A stretch of DNA of 40,473 nucleotides. Source: an uncultured Lachnospiraceae bacterium (GTDB lineage Bacteria; Bacillota; Clostridia; Lachnospirales; Lachnospiraceae). A program made the position numbers and the translations under genes. Where the stretch lies: positions 1 through 40,473 of the forward strand of contig CAMBKU010000019.1 in assembly GCA_945868305.1 (NCBI GenBank), given 5' to 3'. The first letter of the stretch is position 1. Every line of letters starts with the position of its first letter. The notes beneath the pieces were generated by a model. That model was given only the letters and a program-made list of their open reading frames with translations. It was not told the origin of the DNA and did no database searches. This document shows, piece by piece, positions 19,403-29,267 of this stretch.

Positions 19403-19915
19403 ATGAAAAAGAATCTTATTTCAGTATTAATTTTAGCATTGTTAGTAGTAAATCTTGTCCTGACAGCAATTCTTACACTTACAATTCTGCCAGAGACTAA
19501 GAAATCGAACGAGTTGATAACGCAGGTATGCAGCGCAATTAATCTGGAACTGAAAAGTGGGGAAGCAACCGCTGCTTCTACAGTGCCAATTGATGACATT
19601 GAGACTTACGATATTCCGGACAGCATGACAATCAACTTAAAACGTGGCGAAGATGGCAAAGATCATTATGCAGTACTTACCGTGTCCCTTTCCTTAAATA
19701 AGGGAAACGACGATTACAGTACATATCAGCCTACGCTGGAGGCGAAGCAGAGTTTGATCAAGAATGAGATCAACACAATTGTATCCGGATATACGTATGA
19801 GGAAATCCGTGAAGACCAGCAGCAGGTACAGGATGCTATCCTGGAAGATTTACAGAGATTATTTGATTCAGATTTTATTGTAAGTGTTGGTTTCTCCAGC
19901 GCTACTTATCAATAG
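19403..19915 (+). CDS. fliL: Flagellar basal body-associated protein FliL
   Basis: Single N-terminal TM, DUF-type periplasmic domain, position motB-fliL-fliM. Confidence 0.88.
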   Translation: MKKNLISVLILALLVVNLVLTAILTLTILPETKKSNELITQVCSAINLELKSGEATAASTVPIDDIETYDIPDSMTINLKRGEDGKDHYAVLTVSLSLNKGNDDYSTYQPTLEAKQSLIKNEINTIVSGYTYEEIREDQQQVQDAILEDLQRLFDSDFIVSVGFSSATYQ

Positions 19916-19949
19916 AATAAAAGTGGAACTAGTTAGGTGGTGAGAGTTC

Positions 19950-20930
19950 ATGGGGGAAGTCTTATCTCAAAATGAGATAGACAATTTATTACAGGCATTA
20001 AGCAGCGGTGAACTTGATGTTGAGGAAATGAAGGATTCTGGTGAAAAACAGGTCAAGAATTATGATTTTGCCAGACCGTCCAAATTTTCAAAAGAGCATT
20101 TAAGGACCCTGGAGATTATATTTGAGCATTATGGAAGACTGTTGTCTACCAATCTTCCGGTTTATCTCCGAAAGAATATACAGGTAGAAGTGATGAATTC
20201 AGAGGCGGTCACATATTCTGAATTTTCCAATGCGCTGTCTAATCCGGTCTTGCTTGGAATTGTTAATTTTGCACCGTTGTCAGGAAATATTATAATAGAG
20301 CTTGCATCCAACCTGGGATATGCCATGGTAGACCGTATGCTTGGTGGAAGCGGGGCACCGCTTGAAAAACCGAGAGATTTTACGGAAATAGAGCTGTTGA
20401 TTATCGAAAGAATTATGACGGTGTGTGTCAATCTGCTCAGAGAGCCATGGGAAAATGTGGCGGACATTCATCCGCGTCTGGAGAGAATTGAAACGAATTC
20501 CCAGTTTGCGCAGATTATATCGCCGACGGAAATGATCGCAATTTTGACGATTAATATGAAAATTGGTGATGTAGAAGGCATGATGAATGTTTGTCTTCCG
20601 TATCTGACCTTAGAGAGTATCATGGATAAATTGAATACGAAATACTGGTATTCATCCATGCAGGAAAAGGATGAGAAGGAATATCAAGAGGCGATTGAAG
20701 ATTTGATTTCAAGAGCACAGATACCTGTAAAAGCTGTACTTGGCAATAGCACAATCTCAGTGAATGATTTTGTTAATTTGCAGAGAGGTGATATTATAAG
20801 ACTGGACACGAAAGTGGATCAGGAGTTAAATGTATTTGTTGGAAATATAAGGAAGTTTACCGCACTGCCGGGAGCATCAGGTGATGGATATGCAGTAAGG
20901 GTTACTTCAATAATCAGAGAGGAGCAGTGA
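19950..20930 (+). CDS. fliM: Flagellar motor switch protein FliM
   Basis: N-terminal MGEVLSQNEIDNLLQAL CheY-binding motif; YDFARPSKFSKEHLRTLEIIFEHYGRLLST. Confidence 0.97.
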   Translation: MGEVLSQNEIDNLLQALSSGELDVEEMKDSGEKQVKNYDFARPSKFSKEHLRTLEIIFEHYGRLLSTNLPVYLRKNIQVEVMNSEAVTYSEFSNALSNPVLLGIVNFAPLSGNIIIELASNLGYAMVDRMLGGSGAPLEKPRDFTEIELLIIERIMTVCVNLLREPWENVADIHPRLERIETNSQFAQIISPTEMIAILTINMKIGDVEGMMNVCLPYLTLESIMDKLNTKYWYSSMQEKDEKEYQEAIEDLISRAQIPVKAVLGNSTISVNDFVNLQRGDIIRLDTKVDQELNVFVGNIRKFTALPGASGDGYAVRVTSIIREEQ

Positions 20931-20934
20931 AAGA

Positions 20935-22080
20935 ATGGATGGAGTTTTATCGCAGGAAGAAATAAGCGCTTTACTTGCGAATGATCAGGGCTCTGCGGAT
21001 AAAAATACAGACGGCGGCACTGAAATCCTGTCAGACAGTGATAAAGATGCGATCGGCGAGGTTGCCAATATCAGTATGGGAACAGCAGCCACTACATTGT
21101 TTTCGCTTGTAAACAGGAAGGTAGAAATTTCAACGCCAGTAGTTTCCATGGCGAATTGGGATGATATAGTTGCAGCTTATGAAAGACCCTGTGTTTTTAT
21201 CCGGATTGCCTATACTGTAGGCTTGGATGGCACCAATCTTCTGGTCTTAAAAGAACATGACGTAAAAGTTATTACCGACCTGATGATGGGCGGAGATGGA
21301 ACAAATACGGATGGAGAGCTGGGAGAATTACATTTAAGTGCAATCAGTGAGGCGATGAATCAGATGATGGGTTCATCAGCGACATCACTTTCGTCTATGC
21401 TTAGTAAAACGATTGATATCAGTCCACCTGTTGCGGATTTGATTGATTTACAGGATACCGAGGATGAGGGGCAGATAGAAGAGTTTCTTACTGGAGAATT
21501 TGTAAAAATATCTTTTAAAATGGAAATTGGGGATTTGGTAGACAGCGAGATTATGCAGTTATATCCAGTTTCTTTTGCAAAAGAAATGTGCGCAAGCATT
21601 ACACAAAATATGGCGCCGGAAACGGGCGCAGATAACAGTGCAGTACCTGCACCAGAACCTGCACCTGCACCGGCAGCACAGTCGATGGAGCAACCGATGA
21701 TGGGACAACCAATGATGGGGCAGCCAATGATGGGGCAGCCAATGATGGGACAACCAATGATGGGACAGCCAATGATGGCACAGCCAGTTAATGTACAACA
21801 GGCACAGTTCCAGCCGTTTTCAGGAGAGCTAAATCCGGCATTCCAGAGTGAAAATATAGATCTTATTATGGATGTGCCGCTTGAAGTAACGGTAGAGCTG
21901 GGAAGAACAAGCAAGTCAATTCAGGATATTCTGGATTTTGCGCCTGGTACGATTATTGAATTGAATAAACTTGCTGGAGAGCCAATCGATGTTCTGGTAA
22001 ATGGGAAATATGTAGCAAAAGGCGAAGTTGTAGTAATTGAAGAAAGCTATGGTATTCGCATTACTGATATTGTAAAATAA
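20935..22080 (+). CDS. fliY: Flagellar motor switch phosphatase FliY (FliN C-terminal domain)
   Basis: N-terminal MDGVLSQEEISALL, two CheC-like ExxN centres (IGEVANISMG; ISEAMNQMMG), C-terminal SpoA LEVTVELGRTSKSIQDILDFAPGTIIELNKLAGEPIDVLVNGK. Confidence 0.95.
   Translation: MDGVLSQEEISALLANDQGSADKNTDGGTEILSDSDKDAIGEVANISMGTAATTLFSLVNRKVEISTPVVSMANWDDIVAAYERPCVFIRIAYTVGLDGTNLLVLKEHDVKVITDLMMGGDGTNTDGELGELHLSAISEAMNQMMGSSATSLSSMLSKTIDISPPVADLIDLQDTEDEGQIEEFLTGEFVKISFKMEIGDLVDSEIMQLYPVSFAKEMCASITQNMAPETGADNSAVPAPEPAPAPAAQSMEQPMMGQPMMGQPMMGQPMMGQPMMGQPMMAQPVNVQQAQFQPFSGELNPAFQSENIDLIMDVPLEVTVELGRTSKSIQDILDFAPGTIIELNKLAGEPIDVLVNGKYVAKGEVVVIEESYGIRITDIVK
21691..21780 (+). repeat. Tandem 15-bp minisatellite in fliY, 6 full copies, encoding QPMMG
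   Basis: CA(A/G)CC(A/G)ATGATGG(G/C)(A/G) x6 at 21691-21780, followed by CAGCC. Confidence 0.97.
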
Positions 22081-22109
22081 TAATTTAGCAAAGAATAGGA
22101 GAAAAAGAT

Positions 22110-22472
22110 ATGGCAAAGAACATTTTAATTTGTGATGATGCAGCTTTCATGAGAATGATGATTAAGGACATCCTGACCAAGAATGGTTATGAAATTGCCG
22201 GAGAGGCTGAAAATGGACAGAAAGCAGTAGAAAAGTACAATGAAACAAAACCGGATTTGGTATTGATGGATATCACCATGCCGGAGATGGATGGAATCCA
22301 GGCTTTAAAGAAGATTAAAGAGGGAGATCCAAACGCTTGTGTAATCATGTGTTCTGCAATGGGTCAGCAGGCAATGGTTATCGAGGCAATTCAGTCTGGC
22401 GCAAAAGATTTTATCGTAAAACCGTTCCAGGCAGAACGTGTTTTGGAAGCCGTGAAAAAAGTAGTTGGCTAA
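22110..22472 (+). CDS. cheY: Chemotaxis response regulator CheY
   Basis: ILICDDAAFMRMMIKDIL...DLVLMDITMPEMDGIQALK...VKPF. Confidence 0.96.
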   Translation: MAKNILICDDAAFMRMMIKDILTKNGYEIAGEAENGQKAVEKYNETKPDLVLMDITMPEMDGIQALKKIKEGDPNACVIMCSAMGQQAMVIEAIQSGAKDFIVKPFQAERVLEAVKKVVG

Positions 22473-22473
22473 T

Positions 22474-22857
22474 ATGATATTGCTTGGAATAAGTACCAGT
22501 AGTGTAAACAATTTTATTCAGTTGCTTGGAATACTATTTATTTTTGTTCTGGTACTTGTGTTGACTTATTTTACGACAAGGTGGATTGCTTCTTATCAGA
22601 AAGGGCATTCTTTCAATAAAAACCTCAAAGTGGTGGAAACGTTAAAGTTGACAACGAACAAGTATATCCAGATTGTGAAAGCAGGAGGTGTCTATCTTGT
22701 GATTGGAATCGGCAAGGATGAAATAACGTTTCTTACCTCATTGACAAAAGAACAGTTAAACGAGGATACTTTGCAGGAATTGGAGAAAGATTCCGGCACA
22801 GTGGAGAATTTCAGTGAAGTACTGAAAAAATTCAAAGAACATTTACCGAAGAAGTAG
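22474..22857 (+). CDS. fliO: Flagellar biosynthetic protein FliO/FliZ
   Basis: Single TM, GHSFNKNLKVVETLKLTTNKYIQIVKAGGVYLVIGIGKDEITFL; between cheY and fliP. Confidence 0.88.
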   Translation: MILLGISTSSVNNFIQLLGILFIFVLVLVLTYFTTRWIASYQKGHSFNKNLKVVETLKLTTNKYIQIVKAGGVYLVIGIGKDEITFLTSLTKEQLNEDTLQELEKDSGTVENFSEVLKKFKEHLPKK

Positions 22858-22865
22858 GCTTTAAA

Positions 22866-23741
22866 ATGAGCAGGATTAAGAAGATATATTGTGCTGCATC
22901 CTTTCTGTTTGCAGCTTTGATGATTACTGTGGTATTGGCACTTTCCTGTCCCAGCGAGGCGTATGCGGCTCCTGCGGAACAGCAGGATGCAGAGGAAATC
23001 AATTCCTTAAATGTGACAAGTACGCCTGGTGAAGGTGAAAAGGCAACAAGTGATAATAATAACGGGATACATATTATTTATAATAATGACGAGGGAAATA
23101 TGTCAGGAAGTATCAAGATTTTTCTGATGCTTACAATTATTACACTGGCACCGTCAATCTTGATAATGTTGACTTCCTATACCAGAATTATTATTGTGTT
23201 GCATTTTCTTCGTTCTGCTTTGGGAACGCAGACGGCACCGCCAAATCAGGTCTTGATTGGTCTGGCATTGTTTTTAACATTATTTATTATGCAACCGGTA
23301 TTTACTCAGGTGAATGAGAATGCGATTAAACCCTTGGATGCGGGCGAGATTACGCAGGAAGAAGCTTTTGAAGCGGGTATGGAACCAATCAGGGAATTTA
23401 TGTTTGGTCAGACACAGAGAAAAGATATCAATATGTTTTGCGAGATTGCGCAGATTTCATATGATCCGAGTGCGGATTTAGATGAGATTAAAGCGGATAT
23501 TCCAAACTCAGTTTTGATACCAAGTTTTATTATTAGTGAACTTCGAACTGCATTTATCATCGGATTTTTGATTTACATTCCGTTTATTGTTATTGACATG
23601 GTAGTGGCGTCTGTTTTAATGTCCATGGGTATGATGATGCTTCCGCCAACGACGATTTCGTTGCCGTTCAAGATACTTTTGTTTATTTTGGCAGATGGAT
23701 GGAATCTGGTAATCAAGAATCTGGTGCAGACATTTTACTAA
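22866..23741 (+). CDS. fliP: Flagellar export protein FliP
   Basis: SYTRIIIVLHFLRSALGTQTAPPNQVLIGLALFLTLFIMQPVF; SMGMMMLPPTTISLPFKILLFILADGW. Confidence 0.97.
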   Translation: MSRIKKIYCAASFLFAALMITVVLALSCPSEAYAAPAEQQDAEEINSLNVTSTPGEGEKATSDNNNGIHIIYNNDEGNMSGSIKIFLMLTIITLAPSILIMLTSYTRIIIVLHFLRSALGTQTAPPNQVLIGLALFLTLFIMQPVFTQVNENAIKPLDAGEITQEEAFEAGMEPIREFMFGQTQRKDINMFCEIAQISYDPSADLDEIKADIPNSVLIPSFIISELRTAFIIGFLIYIPFIVIDMVVASVLMSMGMMMLPPTTISLPFKILLFILADGWNLVIKNLVQTFY

Positions 23742-23759
23742 CAAAGGAGTGAAGCGACT

Positions 23760-24032
23760 GTGATTACAGAAGGTCAGGTTTTGGATATTGCGAGGGATGC
23801 CCTTTATACAATTATTACGGTATCGGCACCACTCCTTTTAATATCATTGATTATTGGTCTGATTGTCAGTATTTTTCAGACGGTAACATCTATACAGGAG
23901 CAGACATTGACGTTTATTCCGAAGATTGTCGCAGTGTTCGTCGGAATGATTTTATGTGGTTCATGGATGTTAAATAAATTGTCAGATTTTATGATAAGAT
24001 TGTGGAATGACTTTGGCGTATATTTGAGCTAG
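23760..24032 (+). CDS. fliQ: Flagellar export protein FliQ (GTG start)
   Basis: 90 aa, two TM; GLIVSIFQTVTSIQEQTLTFIPKIVAVF. Confidence 0.95.
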   Translation: MITEGQVLDIARDALYTIITVSAPLLLISLIIGLIVSIFQTVTSIQEQTLTFIPKIVAVFVGMILCGSWMLNKLSDFMIRLWNDFGVYLS

Positions 24033-24043
24033 GATGACAGAAG

Positions 24044-24823
24044 ATGATAGATGTTAGTTTCTCTCTGGAGAGTATTGAATATTTTGTGTTGATTCTTGTC
24101 AGAATTGCAAGTTTTATGTCTGCGGCGCCTTTTTTTAATATGTCAAATACGCCGCGGAGAGTCAAAGCTGGGTTTGCGGCATGTGTAGCAGCCATTGTCT
24201 ATGAAATATTACCTAAGACAGCGTTGAATTATAATGGAATGTTAGAGTATTCGGTTATTGTGTTAAAAGAAGTTGTGACAGGGCTTTTGATTGGACTTGC
24301 GGCAAATGTGTGTATGAATATTATTCAACTGGCAGGAAATATCATTGATATCAATATCGGACTTTCCATGGCAACTGAATACGATCCGGTTTCGATGACA
24401 CAGTCAGCCGTAACCGGAAGTTTATATAATTATTTTGTGCTGCTGTTATTAGTTGTTACTAATATGCAGCATTATATTTTGAGGGCAATTATTGATTCCT
24501 ATCAGGTGATACCTATCAATGGACAAAATTATGATTGGAATTATATGCTGACTACAATGATTACGCTTGCCAGTGATATTTTTGTTCTGGCATTTCGCAT
24601 TGTGCTTCCGGTATTCGCATGTATTATGATTTTGAATTCTATTTTAGGAATTATGGCGAAGGTGGCACCGCAGATGAATATGTTTGCAGTTGGTATTCAG
24701 CTTAAGATTTTGGTAGGATTTTCAGTCCTTTTTCTGACAGTTGGATTGTTGCCGTATATTTCGGATTTTGTTTTTAATGAGATAAAAAAGATTATGGCAA
24801 TGGTGATAAAAGGAATGTACTAA
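24044..24823 (+). CDS. fliR: Flagellar export protein FliR
   Basis: Polytopic; RVKAGFAACVAAIVYE, IIQLAGNIIDINIGLSMATEYDPVS. Confidence 0.94.
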   Translation: MIDVSFSLESIEYFVLILVRIASFMSAAPFFNMSNTPRRVKAGFAACVAAIVYEILPKTALNYNGMLEYSVIVLKEVVTGLLIGLAANVCMNIIQLAGNIIDINIGLSMATEYDPVSMTQSAVTGSLYNYFVLLLLVVTNMQHYILRAIIDSYQVIPINGQNYDWNYMLTTMITLASDIFVLAFRIVLPVFACIMILNSILGIMAKVAPQMNMFAVGIQLKILVGFSVLFLTVGLLPYISDFVFNEIKKIMAMVIKGMY

Positions 24824-24825
24824 AG

Positions 24826-25953
24826 GTGGAGAAAGAAAAAAGATTTCTGCTTACATATGATCTTCAGCGGTTTGCAAAGGACGGACCGGGTGGAGAAAAA
24901 ACAGAACCAGCAACAGCAAAGAGATTAACGGATGCAAGAAACGAAGGTAAGGTTGCAAAGAGCCGGGAAATGAGTTCAGCAATTGAATTGATTGCGCTTT
25001 TCTTGGTATTGAAAGTATTTATGTCTTTTGTGTCTGAGAATTTTTTTCAGACGTTTTCGGTGTTTTACAACAAAATACCGGATGTGGTGGAAGAAAGTGT
25101 TGGCGGGATTTCCTTGCGAACCATATCAATACTTTTTCATGAGGTACTTATCACAATGCTGAAAATCATGCTACCTTTTTTGGCGATAGGATTGATTGTA
25201 AGCTTTGTTTTTGGTATAGTACAGGTAGGGTGGAAGATTACAACAAAGCCGTTGGAACCGAAACTTTCCAAATTTAACCCAATTAATGGGTTTAAGCGTA
25301 TTTTTTCCAAGGATTCCGTGTTTGAATTGGTGAAGTCTATTGTGAAAATCGGCCTGATTGTGGTGGTGGCTTACCAATGTATCAAAGGTAATCGGAATGT
25401 GTTGTTTGTTTTATATGATATTCCGCTGATGCAGGCAATTATCCTGTGCGGAAATATTATTTTGGATACCGGACTAAAAATTAGTCTGGTGTATCTGATC
25501 GTCGGTTTTGCGGACTGGATTTATCAGAAGCATAAATTTAAAGAAGATATGAAGATGACAAAACAGGAAGTAAAAGACGAATATAAAAATAACGAAGGTG
25601 ATCCCCAGATTAAGGGACGTCAGCGTCAGAGGATGCGTGAGGTTTCCCAACGACGTATGATGCAAGATGTACCGAAAGCAGATGTGGTCATCACAAACCC
25701 GACTCATCTAGCAGTGGCTCTGAAGTATGATGCAAATGAGGCAAAGGCACCTGTAGTCATTGCAAAAGGTGAAGATTATCTTGCCCAGAAAATTAAAGAA
25801 AAGGCAAGAGAATTTGATATAGAAATTGTTGAAAATAAACCGTTAGCAAGAATGCTTTACGCGAATGTTGACATTGGATCGGAGATACCTCCGGAATTGT
25901 ATCAGGCGGTAGCAGAGGTACTTGCTATGGTATATAATCTTAAGAATAAATAG
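24826..25953 (+). CDS. flhB: Flagellar export switch protein FlhB
   Basis: GEKTEPATAKRLTDARNEGKVAKSREMSSA; autocleavage motif NPTH (VVITNPTHLAVALKYD). Confidence 0.97.
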   Translation: MEKEKRFLLTYDLQRFAKDGPGGEKTEPATAKRLTDARNEGKVAKSREMSSAIELIALFLVLKVFMSFVSENFFQTFSVFYNKIPDVVEESVGGISLRTISILFHEVLITMLKIMLPFLAIGLIVSFVFGIVQVGWKITTKPLEPKLSKFNPINGFKRIFSKDSVFELVKSIVKIGLIVVVAYQCIKGNRNVLFVLYDIPLMQAIILCGNIILDTGLKISLVYLIVGFADWIYQKHKFKEDMKMTKQEVKDEYKNNEGDPQIKGRQRQRMREVSQRRMMQDVPKADVVITNPTHLAVALKYDANEAKAPVVIAKGEDYLAQKIKEKAREFDIEIVENKPLARMLYANVDIGSEIPPELYQAVAEVLAMVYNLKNK

Positions 25954-25981
25954 GAGAACGTAGGATAAAGGAGGAGTTGGC

Positions 25982-28015
25982 ATGAAAAAGGCAGATGTGG
26001 GAGTTGCAATGTATTTGTTAGCTGCCGTAATTTTTTTCATTATTCCAATTCCCAATTATTTATTGGATGTTATGCTCGCAATCAATATTGCGATTGCACT
26101 TGTAATATTGTTTAATTCGTTGTTTGTAAAAGAGGTATTGGAAATGTCATTTTTCCCAACCTTGCTTTTGTTTACAACGATTTTTCGTATTTCTTTAAAT
26201 GTGTCTTCCACACGACTTATCTTGTCAAGTGGTGACCCGGGAAATGTTGTTGAGACTTTCGGTCAGTTTGTCGGCGGTGGCGATTTAATTATTGGTACGA
26301 TTGTATTTATCGTATTGATTTTGATTCAGTTTATTGTTATCAATAAAGGTTCAGAACGTGTGGCTGAGGTATCGGCACGTTTTACGTTGGACGCTATGCC
26401 AGGTAAACAGATGGCCATAGATGCGGATTTAAATACCGGAGCCATTACAGAAAAAGAGGCAAGAGAACGCAGAAATAAGATTCAGGAAGAATCTGCCTTT
26501 TTTGGTTCTATGGATGGTGCGACTAAGTATGTAAAGGGAGATGCCACTGCCGGGCTTATTATTACGGCAATTAATATCATCGGCGGAACAGTCATGGGGA
26601 TGACCAGACAGGGACTTCCTGTTATGGATGCGTTGCAACAGTATGGTATCCTTACCATCGGTGACGGACTCTGCAGTCAGATTCCGTCTCTTTTGATTTC
26701 TCTTTCTACAGGTATTTTGGTTACCAAAGCTTCAAAAGAAGCAGATTTTGGTACAGTGCTTGTAAAACAGCTTTTTGGTATACCGAAGGTACTTTATCTG
26801 GTTGGTGCCACTTTGATTTTCCTGGGAGTTACAACGCCGTTAAAGTGGTATCTGTTTGTAGGCTTGGGAGCTCTTTTTATTGTCAGTGGAAGACAGATGC
26901 AAAAAAGCATCAGTATGGAAGCAATTGAAGATGAGGTAAATGAGGACGAGGCAGATGCTGAGGAAATCAGAAAACCAGAAAATGTTGTTTCTTTGTTACA
27001 GGTGGATCCAATTGAGTTGGAATTTGGTTACGGAATCATTCCGCTTGCAGATGTTAATCAGGGTGGAGACCTTTTAGATCGTGTAGTTATGATTCGGCGT
27101 CAAATTGCGTTGGAACTTGGTACAGTCGTTCCGATTATCCGACTGCGCGATAATATTCAGCTTAATCCAAACCAGTATATTATTAAAATAAAAGGAATTC
27201 AGGTGACAGAAGGGGAGATTCTGTTTGATCATTATATGGCAATGAATCCCGGATATGTGGAGGAGGAGATTACAGGTATTCCTACTTTTGAGCCATCTTT
27301 CCATCTTCCGGCTATCTGGATTACGGAAGGACAGCGGGAAAAGGCGGAGAGTTTAGGTTATACGGTTGTAGATTCGCCTTCTATCATTGCAACACATTTG
27401 ACAGAGGTTATCCGTTCTCATATCGCAGAACTTCTGACCAGGCAGGATGTTCAGAATCTCGTGGATAATTTGAAGGAAAACAATCCAGCATTAGTGGAAG
27501 AATTAGTGCCGAAGCTGTTAGGGCTTGGTGAAATTCAGAAAGTATTGCAGAACCTTTTGAGCGAGGGGATTTCGATTAGGGATTTGCTTACAATTTTTGA
27601 AACATTGGCAGATCATGCGGCAACCAGCCGAGATACGGACGTCTTGACGGAATACGTGAGACAGAGTTTAAAACGTGCCATTTCAAGCAAGTATTTTCCT
27701 GCCAATGAAACGACCAGTGTCATTACATTGGATCCGAAAGTGGAACAGGATATCATGGCATCGGTAAAACAGACAGAGCAGGGGGCTTATTTGACGCTTG
27801 ATCCGGAGCGTACCAAGGCAATTATGGCGTCTGTGGAAACAGAAGTTGCTAAGCTGGAGAGTCTTGGAAAGAATCCGATTATTATTACATCTCCGATTGT
27901 GCGGATGTATTTTAAAAAGTTGACAGAAGATTATTTCAAGGATTTGATTGTTGTATCCTATAACGAAGTGGAGTCCAACGTAGAATTACAGTCAGTAGGG
28001 ATGGTGACAGGATAA
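25982..28015 (+). CDS. flhA: Flagellar export gate protein FlhA
   Basis: SSTRLILSSGDPGNVVETFGQFVGGGDLIIGTIVFIVLILIQFIVINKGSERVAEVSARFTLDAMPGKQMAIDADLN. Confidence 0.98.
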   Translation: MKKADVGVAMYLLAAVIFFIIPIPNYLLDVMLAINIAIALVILFNSLFVKEVLEMSFFPTLLLFTTIFRISLNVSSTRLILSSGDPGNVVETFGQFVGGGDLIIGTIVFIVLILIQFIVINKGSERVAEVSARFTLDAMPGKQMAIDADLNTGAITEKEARERRNKIQEESAFFGSMDGATKYVKGDATAGLIITAINIIGGTVMGMTRQGLPVMDALQQYGILTIGDGLCSQIPSLLISLSTGILVTKASKEADFGTVLVKQLFGIPKVLYLVGATLIFLGVTTPLKWYLFVGLGALFIVSGRQMQKSISMEAIEDEVNEDEADAEEIRKPENVVSLLQVDPIELEFGYGIIPLADVNQGGDLLDRVVMIRRQIALELGTVVPIIRLRDNIQLNPNQYIIKIKGIQVTEGEILFDHYMAMNPGYVEEEITGIPTFEPSFHLPAIWITEGQREKAESLGYTVVDSPSIIATHLTEVIRSHIAELLTRQDVQNLVDNLKENNPALVEELVPKLLGLGEIQKVLQNLLSEGISIRDLLTIFETLADHAATSRDTDVLTEYVRQSLKRAISSKYFPANETTSVITLDPKVEQDIMASVKQTEQGAYLTLDPERTKAIMASVETEVAKLESLGKNPIIITSPIVRMYFKKLTEDYFKDLIVVSYNEVESNVELQSVGMVTG

Positions 28016-28016
28016 A

Positions 28017-29264
28017 ATGACCATAAATAAATATCAGGGCAGAACAGAAGAAGAAGCAATCCGTATTGCAAAGGAGCAACTTGGAGAAGATGCTGTGATT
28101 ATGAATGTAAAGCAGATTAAATCAAAAGGATTGTTTCATTTTTTAAAAGATAGTGCATACGAAGTTACAGCAGCTGTGGAGGAAAAGGAACAGATGACGA
28201 AACCATCCAGTCTTGCAATTCATGATAATATCAATTTTACAGCCGATGAAGAAATAAAAATTCCCCTGAAAGTTCCGGAAAAAGAGATGAGAAAAGAAAC
28301 AAACCATCAGGCGGATGCATTAAAAAGAGAAAGTCAGAACCATTTAGAAGAGCGCATTGAAAATTTACAGAATTTTCTGGAAAAACAGCTTGCACCAGCA
28401 GAGCCGCAGGTAGACAAGGCGTCTTTAAAACGGGAAGAAAAGAGTAAAAAGGAGACAAAGGAGCAGGCAGAAGGCATTAAGTTTTTGAAGATGATTTATG
28501 GCATTATGCTGGAAAATGAAATTAGCGAGAAATATGCAAATGCGATTTTAGAAGATATAGAAAAAGTAGTGCGGAATGGCTCTAGTGTAGATTATATTCT
28601 GTCGAGTATTTATCAAAAAATGATTTTAAAGTTTGGACAGCCAAAACCAATTGAACTTGGAGAAAAAAAACCGAAGGTTGTTTTTTTTATCGGACCTACC
28701 GGAGTGGGAAAGACGACTACGATTGCGAAGGTTGCTTCAAAATTTAAACTGGAAGATGGAAAAACGGTGGCGTTTCTTTCTGCTGATACCTACCGTATTG
28801 CAGCGGCAGAACAGTTGAAGACATATGCAAATATTTTGGATACGCCGTTTTCTATTGTATATTCACCCGAGGAAATCAATGAGGCGATTGAAAAAACATC
28901 TGACTGTGATTTGATTTTGGTTGATACAGCAGGATTTTCCCATAAAAATATGGAACAAAAAGATGATATCAAAAAGCTTATTGATAGTGTGGATAAAAAA
29001 TATGCGAAAGAAGTTTTTTTAGTTGTTAGTGCAACGACAAAATATAAAGATTTGGTAAATATAGCAGATGTTTACCATGATATAGCTGATTATAAACTGA
29101 TATTTACCAAATTGGATGAAACATCTGCCTATGGAAATCTTTTGAATATCCGACTTTATTCCGGAGCAGATTTGTCCTATACGACAAATGGACAAAATGT
29201 ACCGGACGACATAGAATTATTCCATACCCAGAAAATTGTGAAACAGCTATTGGGAGGAAAATAG
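28017..29264 (+). CDS. flhF: Flagellar SRP-type GTPase FlhF
   Basis: FIGPTGVGKTTTIAKVASKF, SADTYRIAAAEQLKTYA, LVDTAG, TKLDETSAYG. Confidence 0.97.
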   Translation: MTINKYQGRTEEEAIRIAKEQLGEDAVIMNVKQIKSKGLFHFLKDSAYEVTAAVEEKEQMTKPSSLAIHDNINFTADEEIKIPLKVPEKEMRKETNHQADALKRESQNHLEERIENLQNFLEKQLAPAEPQVDKASLKREEKSKKETKEQAEGIKFLKMIYGIMLENEISEKYANAILEDIEKVVRNGSSVDYILSSIYQKMILKFGQPKPIELGEKKPKVVFFIGPTGVGKTTTIAKVASKFKLEDGKTVAFLSADTYRIAAAEQLKTYANILDTPFSIVYSPEEINEAIEKTSDCDLILVDTAGFSHKNMEQKDDIKKLIDSVDKKYAKEVFLVVSATTKYKDLVNIADVYHDIADYKLIFTKLDETSAYGNLLNIRLYSGADLSYTTNGQNVPDDIELFHTQKIVKQLLGGK

Positions 29265-29267
29265 TGC

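Noticed and set aside
21360-21914. Minus-strand ORFs opposite fliY with repeated CPIIG or SHHWL peptides
   Set aside because: Antisense reading of the 15-bp fliY minisatellite; no RBS or family similarity.
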